Positions 1 through 10,925 of a stretch of DNA of 64,000 nucleotides are shown one piece after another. The DNA is from Siphonodentalium dalli. Its lineage: Eukaryota; Mollusca; Scaphopoda; Gadilida; Siphonodentaliidae. The notes beneath the pieces are model-generated. The model was given only the letters and a program-made list of their open reading frames with translations. It did not search any database and was not told the origin of the DNA. The first letter of the stretch is position 1. Each line of letters starts with the position of its first letter. The stretch is from positions 150,293,577 to 150,357,576 of the forward strand of contig CP136065.1 in NCBI GenBank assembly GCA_032622095.1, in the 5' to 3' direction. A program made the translations under genes and the position numbers.

Positions 1-325
1 TCATGTGTGTGTGGAGAATAGGTATACAGGGGGTGACCGTATGTCTAATGGTGAGGTAAATGGGTATTTAAGGATTGACCTATGATCATGAATGTTGTGA
101 ATATGTATACATGGAGTGACTATATGGTTATGGGTCATGTGTAGGAGTATAACAGGTGTGCTTGCATTGTGACTCATGGATGAGTTTGTGGTGTGTACGG
201 GTATAATATAACCAAGTATGGCTGTATGGTCATGGGTCAGGTGTACGTTATACAGTGGGTGACTATATTGTCATTTGTGTGGTGCTTATGTATATATGGA
301 GTGACTGTGTGGTAATGGGTGGCTA
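1..325. repeat. Minisatellite, about 42-44 bp unit, plus orientation
   Basis: Diverged tandem units combine a GTGTATATGTATAC-like part with a GAGTGACTGTATGGTCATGG-like part. The same unit fills the core of the complete element at 30233-34189, so this is read as the core of a second copy that is cut by the window edge. Long open frames across such arrays are rich in His, Thr, Tyr and Ile and are by-products of the repeat. Confidence 0.8.
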
Positions 326-480
326 TCGCTTTCCTCCATTGTACATAAACACCACCAAAATGGAGAACTCTCTGACATTACCTCTCTATTGATTAACATA
401 TCCTTGAGTTATTGTGGAAAGTGATAGACACACAAGGTTTCACATGTACAGCCCATCCATTATCAAGTCAATCCATATGT
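326..480. repeat. Unique segment shared with the other long-TIR element, inverted here
   Basis: The part at about 354-440 is the reverse complement of about 32895-32965, including the words TATCGCTTTCC and CTCAAGGATATGTTAATC. It marks the point where the flanking minisatellite changes orientation. Confidence 0.65.
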
Positions 481-1190
481 ACATAAACACTACACAAAAA
501 ATCATACCTTCTCTACTTGCATATACACCTCACACATGACAATTCAGCAACTCAATGTATACTCATACGCGCCATCCATGATCACACCGCTACTCCCTAT
601 ACACCCACCAATGATCTCCCTATATACCCACACGCTCGCCAATGACCATCCAGCTTACTCCAGGTTTGCATATACACTTCAATCATGACCATACAATCAT
701 TCAATGTACACCTATACACATTACACATAACCATAAAATCACTCCCCATTTATCCACACACTCCGTCCATGATCATACAGACAGCACATGTATACATATA
801 CACCCACCTCTCACAATGCAGCCACACACGGTACACTTGTACATCCCACCCATGACATTACAGTCACTCCATATATACATAGACAACACACAGATGCTCA
901 TGCAGCTACTCTCGTTGTATCCATACACCACATCAGTGCCCATACAGCCACATCGGGTACACCCGTACTGGGTACACACAACCATACACTGATCAGTCAC
1001 TCCATGTATACCGATTCACCTCACACATGATCATACAGCCACTTCTTGTATACCTATACATCTCACCATGGACACCCCACTCATAACCAAAGTGTCACTC
1101 CTTGTATACCTATTCATACAATACATACAATAACTCCCTGTATACATATTCACCTCACCTATGATCATACAGTATGCCATCTTAGCATCC
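481..1190. repeat. Minisatellite, about 42-44 bp unit, opposite orientation
   Basis: The units are reverse complements of those at 1-325, such as CACCCATGACCATACAGTCA and CCTGTATACATATACACCTC. Together with 1-325 this forms a head-to-head arrangement around the segment at 326-480. Confidence 0.78.
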
Positions 1191-1204
1191 ACCCTGTATC
1201 CAGT

Positions 1205-2303
1205 TGAAATTTTTTTTATCCTAATGGGCCAGAATAGCCACAGATTATGGTTCATCTCAGTTCCGTCTCAAAGTTCTGCCCATTTCCTTTCAAAAATATG
1301 GCCAGAATCACAAAAGAGGTTCTCGGCAAAATTCCATACTGCAACTTTATAATGAATTTTTCATGCCCAATATGGAACTAGGACAACCAGAATAGAACAT
1401 GTAGTTGTCAGTTAATTATCTAACATGTATAATAACCAAGTGAGTTACAATTTGCAACATTTTCGGAAACTCAGAATAATGGTTGGGATATATGTAAAAT
1501 ATGAACTTTTTTTTACCAAATTTGGTTGCCTTTTTGGAAGCCATCTTGAGCAATTTGGTCTATAACACCATAGTGTGACACATTTAAGATATACCAAAAC
1601 AATAAACACCTTTTATACCAAAGATAATTACATTTTACTTGAAAAAATGGTCCAAACCCGAAAAGAGATTTTTTGCCGATATTTATGTCAAGTTCGTGAG
1701 AGAAAATTCCAATATTTCTGGTGATGTCAGTGCTGGCAATAGTAACAAATAACCATGGTGCATCGGACATGTTAGTATTCAATGTATAGAAGGCAGAATA
1801 GCCAATTGTATACATCAACCACAACTTGTAAGCGGTTGCAGGGCATGCTGGGGCAATATCTACCATTTTCCATATTTTGGCAGCCATTTTGGCAGCCATT
1901 TTGAGCCAAAGTAACAATTTTGGTTCCAATTAGTTGGAATATTCATAGGTAATGATATGCCTCACTTACATTAACAGTTGAAATATGACTAGAATCCCAG
2001 TTGTGATTGTTTGTAAAATTTTATACCGCATTCTGTAAAATCAAATTTTTTAGGGATCGGAATGGGCTAGGACCCCAATAATTGCACATTTCATTGCTCC
2101 AATGATCAGTTAATATACAAAATAAAGTCACATTTCTCAACCAGTTCCAATCAGCATAAACTGATCTAGAAGATATGTGAAAAAGCGACATATTTTCAAC
2201 TTCCGGCAGCCATTTTGGCAGCCGTCTTGGATGAGGAGTTTCAATTTTGCCCTATAAACGTGTCATTTTGTCTTAGCTTCACGAAAATATATACATACTA
2301 ACC
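1205..2303. mobile_element. Arm of a partial long-TIR element (copy 1)
   Basis: The sequence from the GGGCCAGAATAGCC word to the TTAGCTTCACG word is collinear with the right arm of the complete element at about 33045-34075. Shared landmarks are the ACAACCAGAATA word, the CCATTTTGGCAGCCATTTTG words and the outer CTTAGCTTCAC word. The arm is interrupted at about 2304 by the 122-bp repeat element. Sequence at about 2806-2877 (ATCAAACTGACTTA, then two GGCCGCCAT-type words) may be its outermost remainder. No coding capacity was recognised. Confidence 0.72.
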
Positions 2304-2757
2304 GATGAGCCCGACGTTGTCCGGGCTATTCAAAAACCAAATTTCAAGTCGATAGCTCCACCCGTTTCCGAGATCTGGTCTGCGCATGCGCGAAGCTGGC
2401 GTCGCACGGGCTCGGCGACCCGATAAAATTCGTATCCGGGGCAAGGTACATTCACATAGCAAATTTCAAGTCGTGAGCTCCACCCGTTTCCGAGATCTGG
2501 TCTGCGCATGCGCGAAGCTGGCGTTGCACGGGCTCGGCAACCCGATAAAATTCGTATCCGGGGCAAGATACATTCACATACCAAATTTCAAGTCGATAGC
2601 TCCACCCGTTTCCGAGATCTCGTATGCGCATGCGCGAAGCGGGCGCCGCACGGGCTCGCCAATACGACAAGGACGACCGCCTGGTCAAACTACACACACG
2701 TACCAAATTTCGTCCCGATCGGTCGAGAATCGTAGATTTGTATAAATGACAGACAGA
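2304..2757. repeat. 122-bp tandem repeat with NRF-1-like palindromes (copy 1)
   Basis: The element opens with GATGAGCCCGACGTTGTCCG, has about three 122-bp units starting near 2339, 2461 and 2583, and ends in a GACA microsatellite. Each unit contains TGCGCATGCGCG (2381, 2503, 2625), which matches the NRF-1 consensus YGCGCAYGCGCR. A second copy with the same head and tail is at 26938-27600, so this is a dispersed element. The open frames across it on both strands are repeat by-products. Confidence 0.8.
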
Positions 2758-3037
2758 CAGACAAACATACATTTTACATTATACATTTTACTAGAGTTTC
2801 CCGCTAAAATTTTCATCAAACTGACTTAGGGCCTAGTCTGAAAAATGGCGGCCATGATGGCCGCCATCTTGTCTGGAGTCTACACAGCCACTTTTTATTC
2901 TTGTTAAAGGTACTCAATCTGATCAGATGCTCCTAAATTACTATTTCTTTGCCTACGGGGGTAAAAAATATTTGATTCGAATCGAGGAACCCACCCATCA
3001 AAGCTCAGAGTGATTAGATATCGATGTTTGAAGTTTG

Positions 3038-3246
3038 CTGTTTCTATTGTTTGTGGACCAGAACTTGTCCAGAACCACGTGCTCAAATGGACAAATTGCG
3101 GTTGTAAGATGGATAACTCGAAAATCAAGTGGTTACTATTAACAATAATAACCACTTGATTTTAGAGTTATCCATCGTACAAACGCAATTTGTCCATTTG
3201 AGCACGTGGTTCTGGACAATTTCTGGTCCACAAACAATAGAAACAG
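3038..3246. repeat. Foldback MITE, about 104-bp arms
   Basis: A near-perfect inverted repeat starts CTGTTTCTATTGTTTGTGG and ends with its complement. Only a few mismatches separate the arms and there is almost no loop (centre near 3141). It is too short to code. No clear target duplication was seen. Confidence 0.88.
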
Positions 3247-4229
3247 TTGGTTTGTCACGTGGTTAGGTCGACTTTTCATTTATTGACATGTAATCCCTTT
3301 TATTAACAGATTTTGTACACATGTGATCGCTATTTTATGTCAAAGTGATGCAAATTGGAAGAAAGTCGCAGCATTAATCGGAACAAAGGCAAATCCTCAA
3401 GTACAGACTTACACACTGTGGAATGGGAAACCTTGTGTTCTTTTACCAACTGTAGTCTGCTGACATTACTTGAACATCCATCCAGACCAGTGATAGACCA
3501 ATACAATGTATATTTTTATAACCATGTTTATATCGATTCAGTAAATAAAGAGTAATACATATTAGCTGAACATCACTGCAAATAGATGCTGTAGTACAGT
3601 AATGCCCTAAATAATCGACTCCTTAACCACAGCAGAATTATGGGTAATTTTTCAGGATTTAGTCGGAAATATGGCTTGTTGCCATTCATCGGAAAGCTCT
3701 CAGTGAGGAGTTGATTATTTAGGGCATTACTGTATGCTTTTCATATCTGAAGACTACAAATGAAGAATCCGTTTAATAATGAAAGTGTTATCTTCATGCA
3801 TCAAATTAGAGATAGCAACAATTTCCAACTTTGATCAGGTTCTGGTGAAAAAAATAATTTGATAAATACACAATATACTAATATACATACCCTGAATATT
3901 TAAAAAAATCATAGCAATAAAAATTTATCAGCATTTTTCAACTTCCTGAATTCAAGTGAAAAAACATTCTTTATTTTTACCATAAACAACACAGAACGCT
4001 CTTTAATGTTCATAACAACACAGAACGCTCTATAATGTTCCAAGTCGAAGGAAAACGAGAGACCCTAATATTCTTCTGAGGTGATCAGTTCCATGATTTC
4101 AAGGCACATAGTGTAGACTGCTAAAATAGGTATTAAATGTAGTTATCAAGCTATTTTATCATGCAAATGAGACAAAAGTGATTAATTACTAGGCCTGAAC
4201 TAAATTTGAAGATTACTTCAAATACTAAC
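3247..4229. other. Intron 9 sequence next to exon 9
   Basis: AT-rich non-coding sequence. It holds one CAGT-ended MITE (3595-3734) and a short direct duplication of an AACACAGAACGCTCT word at about 4008 and 4020. I looked for the next ABCA exon (signature motif and Walker B) and did not find it anywhere from 1 to 4229. Confidence 0.7.
3595..3734. repeat. CAGT-ended foldback MITE, internally deleted copy
   Basis: It starts TACAGTAATGCCCTAAATAA and ends GGGCATTACTGTA. The left arm is complete to the CTCTCAGTGAG centre, but most of the right arm is missing. TA flanks and CAGT ends suggest a pogo/Tigger-like Tc1-mariner origin (inference). Confidence 0.85.
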
Positions 4230-4384
4230 CTTAGCAAAGAAAACTAAATGTTCCTCCACTGTGAGAAGATCAAACAAAACATCGTGTTGTGGACAAAGGC
4301 CCAAGCTGCTTCTGACATTGTCAATGTCTGTTCTAATGTTGTACCCATTTACAACAGCATATCCATCAGTTGGTGGAATGAAAC
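4230..4384 (-). CDS. ABCA3-like exon 9: NBD1 from after Walker A to the Q-loop
   Basis: 155 bases encode residues 585-635. The conserved SLGLCPQHDVLFDLLTVEEH segment places the Q-loop glutamine at about residue 616. Before it is a PPTDGYAVVNGYNI-type segment usual after Walker A in ABCA proteins. The acceptor is a TTTTCAG at 4385 and the donor is AAG/GTTAGT at 4229. The exon starts in phase 2 and ends in phase 0. The signature motif and Walker B must lie in exons beyond the window. Confidence 0.95.
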
Positions 4385-5118
4385 CTGAAAACAGATATCA
4401 ATTTAAGTGACTAAAAAAAGTCTTGATGGTGGTTGCCAATTAAACAATTGAATGGCAAATCAATCTGGCAGTGATATGTATTTCAGATTGGCTTTGTAAA
4501 AAATTTCCAGTCAAACACTCAAGTACCCTGTGAAAATGTTTTCTATATAAATAAAAAAGAAAGAAAAGAGCATTACCACATGCATATAATAGGGTCGTTA
4601 TCGGTAGTTTAGTTCAAGTTGCAATTGATAAAGATACTATCCAGAAACTTAATTGATTTGATTACACAGAAATCCACATGATTCAGCCAAATATAATTTT
4701 ATTGAACCCAAATTGGAATTTGATTTTGTATTTTAATTCAGTTCAGTCATGTAACAAGTTTGGATGTGATCAAACAATCCTAACTCTATAAAAATCATAT
4801 GATAAATAACTGAGCATAAACATACTATGTTTAGGTACATAGGAATATATTCATAAACATACACATACGCTCTTTAGCGGCATTAAAACAATACTAAAGC
4901 GGGTTGGAGGAGAGGGCTGCCTGCCCTTTCAAATCTTCCCGGTTCTCACTCCCAAACTCCTTATTCTTTCCTGATTTTATCACAGCCAGTATGTTGAACT
5001 GAATCAGTCACAAAACCAAGTTACATGTAGGTGATGACCAAGCATCATGAACTAAATATCAATATCTCAAGTAAATATCATTAGACCAAACCACTATTTG
5101 AACTCAAACTACACCCAC
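4385..5118. other. Intron 8
   Basis: AT-rich intron between the two NBD1 exons. Nothing else was recognised in it. Confidence 0.75.
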
Positions 5119-5248
5119 CGGTCAGCATTGACATTGTTGTCGTTTTCCCAGCCCCGTTGTGTCCCAGTAATGCTGTGATTTGACCTTCATACATATCCAG
5201 TGTCATCCCTGCAACAGCCAATTTCGCTGTGTCTCCAGAACCAAACTC
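5119..5248 (-). CDS. ABCA3-like exon 8: NBD1 Walker A
   Basis: 130 bases encode residues 541-584. The [16 protein letters not shown] segment is a perfect ABCA Walker A (P-loop) at about residues 569-584 and binds the ATP phosphates. It follows a typical strand segment ([12 protein letters not shown]). The acceptor is TTTCAAACAG and the donor is ACCG/GTGGGT. The exon starts in phase 0 and leaves one base for the codon completed in exon 9. Confidence 0.96.
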
Positions 5249-5489
5249 CTGTTTGAAATAAAATTTGTCTCCTTCATTTCACTATTTCCTCATAACTATC
5301 TTTAAAAATCCAAATAGCCATATTGTATGCTATGCTATATGATTATATAATACTAGTATAACATTTGCTTTAATTTGCAAGTCTGCATTGATAAGATGTG
5401 TGAATTAAAATTTTATCACTCTCATTTTCTTCATGTTTTACTCAAGTCAACAGTGTATTGACACTACACAATACCTACATATAGATAGG

Positions 5490-5644
5490 TTATCACCACC
5501 ATGTGTGTTTCCGAGATCCGTATTCAAGTCGAGCTGCCTTCTCTGGGCAGTCTATCGACGAGTTCGCAGGACGAATCGATAGACAGCCCAGAGAAGGCAG
5601 CGAGACTTGAATACGGATCTCGGAAACACACAGGGTGGTGATAA
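5490..5644. repeat. 155-bp hairpin at the 3' side of the Crypton
   Basis: Arms of 69 bp (5490-5558 and 5576-5644) pair with about four mismatches around a 17-base loop. The arm starts TTATCACCACC and includes GTTTCCGAGATCCGTATTC. It lies about 130 bp past the stop of the recombinase pseudogene, so it could be a subterminal structure of that element or an independent MITE next to it. Confidence 0.85.
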
Positions 5645-5691
5645 TTCGTCCCATAAAAATGCAATAAAACTCAATTTAAAACAGGAACTAT

Positions 5692-5697
5692 TTTATT
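5692..5697 (-). terminator. Possible polyadenylation signal of the Crypton gene
   Basis: AATAAA on the minus strand, about 80 bases after the recombinase stop at 5777. The position fits a 3' end, but the region is AT-rich and a chance match is possible. Confidence 0.4.
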
Positions 5698-5776
5698 ACG
5701 CGCAATACAAAACGTACACAATTCTCAGCACGCGACGTCGTGAGAAGTCAAATTCTGAGAAATCCACGTCACGTGA

Positions 5777-7508
5777 CTATTCAATTTCGCTTTGACTGGA
5801 ATCCGATTCAATGATGAGTCGACGATATTTACATTTCGAATGTTCGACATAATTGTCACTTTTAACAGGATAATTGTAATATTTGATGGTGCAATTTCCT
5901 TGGATGGTAATATTGTTGGCGAGTGGCAATGCAGGAGATGACTGTCCATTCACTGTTTTCACAAATTTCCTACTTTCCGACACTTCAACAATCGACTTCT
6001 GACTTGCCGCATTCGCAATTCTAGTCGGAACAGAATTCCAATTGTCAACATTGGAATCAGAAGTTGGTGTTCGTTTTGATGCTATGCAGTGGATATCCGA
6101 CATTTTTCGTTGCATTTCTACAGATGCAACAGAATAATTATTCACACTGGCAATATTTCTGTGACCTGAAAGCTGTGCAATGGTGTTAGGAGTAAAGTCA
6201 TTGTGAAGAAGTCGAGTGCAAGTTGTTTTCCGGACAAAGTTATTGGTCTTTCTACCAGGAAGTTCACCTTTCTCTGCCATCTGCCTTTATTATTCTGGCC
6301 AATGCATGTTCACCCATAGGTTGAGCCTTATACCAGAAAGGTGAATCTGGTTTCCGATTATGATTAACTTGAATGTAAAATGGTGAATCAGGCTGCAAAG
6401 TGTTCAATGGATGCTTTGATGTGAATACCTTGTACGCCGCAACTGGACATTCTGAGCTGGAACTCCAGGGATTGCGAATGCTTTTGGACTGAATGCTCGG
6501 TGGTGAGTATTGGCACTTTCTCCTGTTCAGGTTTTTGTCGTCCTTTCATTGTGTTTAAGAAATTCAACACCATTCGCGTCCTTCTCAAGTGCCATCGCAA
6601 ACTATGTTGCTCTTTTCCAGTACGCATGCCGAATAATTTAACATTATTGTACCACATCAGATTTGTTAATCCGTAGGGGCAGTCAACACTCAGCACTGAT
6701 CTCTCCCTCAGAAGAACTTCCTCACTTTCCGTTATAGGTTCCGCTGCATTTGGGCGATTACCTTTGCCAGCTTCTTTTAACTGCTTCCTCTTGCTTGCTA
6801 ACACCATCCTGGAACCTTCAAATTCACGGTCCATGCATATGCGATAAGGATATTTCTTTCCCTCCTCAAGTATCTGTCAATACCATGGTGGTATGATGTC
6901 AATGAGTCTGGCTCATAATCAGATCCATCAACTTTCCATATAGACAGAATGAATGACCCTATATAATTGTCCATATGAATTGGGTCAATTGTCTCAATGG
7001 CTTGAATATCATTTCTCTCTGACAAAAATCTTGTGAATGCCCTTATCACCACTTGTGTTTTCTTCACTGTATTATCATTTTGCATGCTAGTAACAAAGTC
7101 ATCTTTCTCAGAATCATGAACATCAACAAATATTGGAGCCTTGGAATTTGATGCAGGTCTCTGAATATTCAGATTCACCGCTGATGGTTCAATAACATTA
7201 ACAGCAGCAGTACTAGTGGTGTCAGTGGTTGAAATACTTGCATTTGTGTTATTAGCATTGTTGCTTCTTCTCCATCCCCATAATGGAATTGAGGAACCAA
7301 AATCAGAAACACTGGCTGAGATTGTGGTATCTGCAGGCAACATTTGAGAATTACACTGACTTTCAACTAAAACATTGCTTTCACTAGTTTTAGAACTGTT
7401 TACTTGGTCGATTCTGCTCACAACATCATGCAAATCGTCATCTTCTCTAAATAGCTGCATTAGATCATCGTATGATACCTCAATTAGATTAACTGCTTCA
7501 AATTCCAT
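5777..7508 (-). pseudogene. Crypton tyrosine recombinase (DUF3504-like), frameshifted
   Basis: The reading is scattered over at least four frame segments: 7508 to about 6830, about 6834 to 6580, about 6400-6285, and 6280-5777. The first holds an acidic N-terminus (MEFEAVNLIEVSYDD) and a SAM-like core-binding domain with an EPDSLTSYHHGIDRYL segment. The second holds a FEGSRMVLASKRKQL helix and a KLFGMRTGKEQH segment with the probable first catalytic Arg. The third has SPFWYKAQPMGE. The last has FVRKTTCTRLL, QLSGHRNIASVNNYS with a conserved His and the likely nucleophilic Tyr, and an acidic tail. The residue usually His in the HxxR box is Asn here (NNFVR). Function is a DNA strand-exchange enzyme, here inactivated by indels. 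Related domains have been domesticated in some animal genes, but the frameshifts argue against that here. Confidence 0.88.
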
Positions 7509-7546
7509 ATTGTTTTAAATTTCGTACTTTCGCAAGAATCGATAGA

Positions 7547-9602
7547 TTTACGTTGTGTACTCTGCAGAAATTGCAAATGCAGACGACGCTTTAAAAGCAT
7601 CTAAATCACCCATTAAAATTAATTCATGGGAAATACAATGAAATAACGGACTTTTTTAGTAAGTAATCTCTCTTGTATCCTTAACAAAATATACTTTTAT
7701 TTCAAATTCCCTTCTGTATTTTATCGAATAAAAATTGCCGTCAGCAGCTTCTGATCAAGACTGTACCGAATTGTGGGGAATTCCCTACTTAGCTTATAAT
7801 AGAAATTGTGAAATAGTCAGTATTCATGCGCACTGTTAACAATGTGTTGCTTTTTAAATTTCCAAACATTTTGCGGTGCGTTTTTTTCGGTCCTGTCCTC
7901 GCTCCACATTCTTTCCACTTTATTAACACAAGTATTTATTATGTTACGTTCGTAGCGCACGCTGATGTTATTTTACGGCTTTTAAATTGGTTATTTAGAC
8001 GCTTTGTTTTGAAAACAAGCCAATTTGTCGAAACGCACGTGCACTCGCTGTTGCCATCCACGATATCCTTGTTGCCATCCAGGATACAAGATCGGAAACC
8101 GCCTAGTCGTTTACACGTGTATTTGAGGAAAAATAGCTAAATTGTCAGATAAATATATATATGTGTAATCGCGATTTTTCTCCCAGGACCCTGGACCAAT
8201 TCAACCAATTATGTATGGTGATTCGAGTTATCCCGGAGGATGTTATAACAGCATTAGTTTTTCCAAATTTTTATTTTAAAAGAGATAATTTACTTTTGAT
8301 ATTTTTTGGTTTTTTATTTTTATTTTGTTTAATTTAAAGGTGGCATATTATGCAATGGTTTTTAGAGTGGTCTACACCCCTCATACCAATGTGTCGTGAT
8401 CGGGTCTGATCCCAACCATTGAAAACAAGAAGTCTCTAGATGGCTGGGAACATAAGAAATTGCTGTTATGCCAACTCCTCATAGTTTGAGCAAAGAAAAA
8501 ACATCATGACTTATATCTCCCCATGAATTGTGACATCTTGAATTGATGTAACAGTAATGGCATCCAGAAATGAGAACCTTGTGATATAGTATGCCAACAG
8601 TTTTCTTCAGACGTCAAGGAGTTATTATATATAAGTTATGTTGTCGATGCGCATAACTATGTAACTTTTCAGTAAGATGAGAATCCATTCCTATATATAA
8701 CGATTGTTCAAGGAATATGATTTCACATGCAGCATAGTTGCATTGATGACACATTTGGGCTATAGTCGGAAATTAAATAAAAATTATAACATAAAACTAT
8801 TGCTATTTTTGCATTAGGGGATTACCTCTCCAAGCGGTAAAATCAGCGGTCGGCCCATGACTGTCTCTGTGATTTTATACCGGTCAAATTGCAACGTTTG
8901 CCAGTAAAATAGGCATGTCATCTACCCGAAATCATAGCAGTCATCCATTTGTCCTACCAGAGTAGCTGTAATTTGACTGCCTTTGTAGTGGTCAATTTAG
9001 TAATACAGTGAGTGTATTTACTAAGATTTCTGCATTGTTTACAGCATCGCGGCCCCCATGTTTTACACCATTCTTAGAAACACACACGGTGACAATTCGA
9101 CTGAATATAAAACACGTGTACCCTGTAATTGCTACACTCTGCCATATAAATTGTCTCTGTTTAATACTAATATACTCCACTAAATAAGTCATGAGATTTT
9201 AACTCAAATGGGAAACCTATCTCAAAATGCTGAAACGTTGACACCGCATATCAGCAAATAGGTGCGTCGGTAAAATATCATGTATGCGGGATATGTTTAC
9301 TAACCCAACCAGAGACCAATTAAATTCATTTTTAGCCAAATCAAAACTGTTGCATGTTATCTTTAAATTGAGCAAGGAGTTCAAGATATACAAATTTATT
9401 TTTCTTAAATCAAAATATTTAATAGAGTAAAATGTGCAGGCCCCTAAAATGGAGCCTGTTAAATTAGTATTTATATATTACTGCCCTTGTAACACAATAA
9501 TTACAGAATATTTGTGATTAGAACAACTTTCAAAAATATAATTTTCAGGTAAATATTATAACATCTTGCAGGACAATGTTTTTAAATGAGAATGACAGAT
9601 AC
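7547..9602. other. Remainder of intron 7
   Basis: Non-coding AT-rich intron. A 104-codon plus-strand frame at 7826-8140 has no recognisable similarity and no supporting splice structure. No RNA gene or element end was recognised. Confidence 0.65.
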
Positions 9603-9743
9603 CTTTTTCAAATTACGGATCTGAAGACCAGGTTTCATGTTTACAGGTTCATTCTCAAAATAATCTGGATGCTGACCGACACCAGGAATGCAGAGTCCCT
9701 CTAAGTAATCTGCTGCTGTGTGTGATGTAAACCAGTAAGATTT
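9603..9743 (-). CDS. ABCA3-like exon 7: linker from helix 6 to NBD1
   Basis: 141 bases (47 codons, phase 0 at both ends) encode residues 494-540. KSYWFTSHTA continues the PWYFPFT of exon 6, as in ABCA proteins. The GLQIRNLKK segment starts the NBD1 beta-sheet. The acceptor is CTCCAG and the donor is AAG/GTATCT. Confidence 0.94.
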
Positions 9744-10348
9744 CTGGAGAGAACAAATAAAGGAAACATGGAGAGCGAGGTTTTTGCAAAATTACAATGG
9801 AGCTTTCCGCACATATTTATTAATGGGAGGAGCTTATGGTTGCTAGTAGACAAGGCAGATCTGCAGAAAGAGTTTAATTATTTTTACAGCGCTCTGCCGA
9901 CATGCTATAGTACACCCAACTCATACCTTCTTTATCTCTTCAAATATGATGACTGTCACGCAAAATGAAAAACAGTGTTATAATCATTGACGAATTTCCA
10001 ACATTATTGCACAAATCAAAATTTAAGTACGTTATGATTTGACAACAAAATAGTTGAAAATAGACAATTTAACACTGAAAGTATGCACAGATATAAAAAT
10101 TAGGGTGAACAAAGAATTCTCAATGCAGCAAGTGATTGGCTCAGTTGCTGATTGGTAGAAAATATTTGCTAATAATTAATTGATTAACATCTGTTGAAAG
10201 GTCCAATACAGGTAACTATTAGAAAAATCTCTTGTGGAAAAAGAACTCGCTTGCCAAAACCTTTCCCAAATGAATTTTTTTTGGCCAAATGTGAATTATT
10301 TTTGCATCTGGCAAATTTGGCAAGTGGTAGTGCGTTAGCTTTACTTAC
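9744..10348. other. Intron 6
   Basis: 605 bases, AT-rich. Nothing was recognised. A 66-codon plus frame at 9768-9968 looks like chance. Confidence 0.7.
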
Positions 10349-10530
10349 TGTGAAAGGGAAGTACCACGGCTGAGGAATTCCGTAATCTCCTGGATGAATA
10401 GCTTCCACGTACCAAGCAATGATGAAATAAATGACTGAATCTAATAGCAGCATTAATATGACATGCATCAAAGAGAAATCATCATCGACAGAAGCACCAT
10501 CACCAAAGGTATTCCACTGAACACCATTGC
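10349..10530 (-). CDS. ABCA3-like exon 6: last membrane helix of TMD1
   Basis: 182 bases encode residues 433-493. HVILMLLLDSVIYFIIAWYV is a strongly hydrophobic helix, followed by IHPGDYGIPQPWYFPFT, a hallmark junction of ABCA transporters. The ASVDDDFSL segment before the helix is also typical. The acceptor is TTTTCAAG, the donor is ACA/GTAAGT, and the first two bases complete a Gly codon from exon 5. Confidence 0.96.
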
Positions 10531-10709
10531 CTTGAAAAGGATAAAAAAAATAATAATAATCAATAGTTTTTTTTAGTGTCTTATGAGGCCCTAAGTGCTT
10601 ATTGAACATATACATTATTATCCCGGGTGTTGAGCAATCTCAAATCTAATACACATGCACCTCTAATCACCTTCACACAAACATACACTTATACAACAAG
10701 GTAGGTACC

Positions 10710-10925
10710 TACAGTAATTCCCTAAGTAATCGACTCCTTAACAATAGCAGAATTATGGGTAACTTTTCAGGATTTGGTCGGAAATATGGCTTGTTGCCAT
10801 TCATCGGAAAGCTCTCACTGAGAGCTTTCCGATGAATGGCAACAAGCCATATTTCCGACTAAATCATGAAAAGTTACCCATAATTCTGCTGTGGTTAAGG
10901 ATTGATTACTTAGGGCATTACTGTA
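10710..10925. repeat. CAGT-ended foldback MITE, full copy
   Basis: A 216-bp near-perfect palindrome with TACAGTAAT and ATTACTGTA ends, arms of about 105 bp and its centre at about 10817. The best-preserved copy of this family in the window; it lies in intron 5. Confidence 0.92.

Larger units (their letters stand above)
5490..7546 (-). mobile_element. Crypton-type tyrosine-recombinase element, decayed
   Basis: Cryptons move through a tyrosine recombinase, unlike DDE transposons. This one lies in intron 7 of the ABCA gene, on the same strand. Its provisional limits are the terminal hairpin on one side and an 11-base direct repeat GAATCGATAGA (5573-5583 and 7536-7546) on the other. The true boundaries cannot be fixed without other copies. 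Confidence 0.6.

Noticed and set aside
642-1030. Overlapping frames of 75-116 codons rich in His and Thr
   Set aside because: They follow the minisatellite unit and occur on both strands; the same happens at 31387-32619.
2330-2772. Frames of 75-119 codons repeated on both strands (also 27022-27549)
   Set aside because: The repeat unit is 122 bp and open in several frames; the peptide repeats follow the DNA unit, not protein selection.
2904-3155. 83-codon minus-strand frame
   Set aside because: It covers one arm of a foldback element and has no recognisable features.
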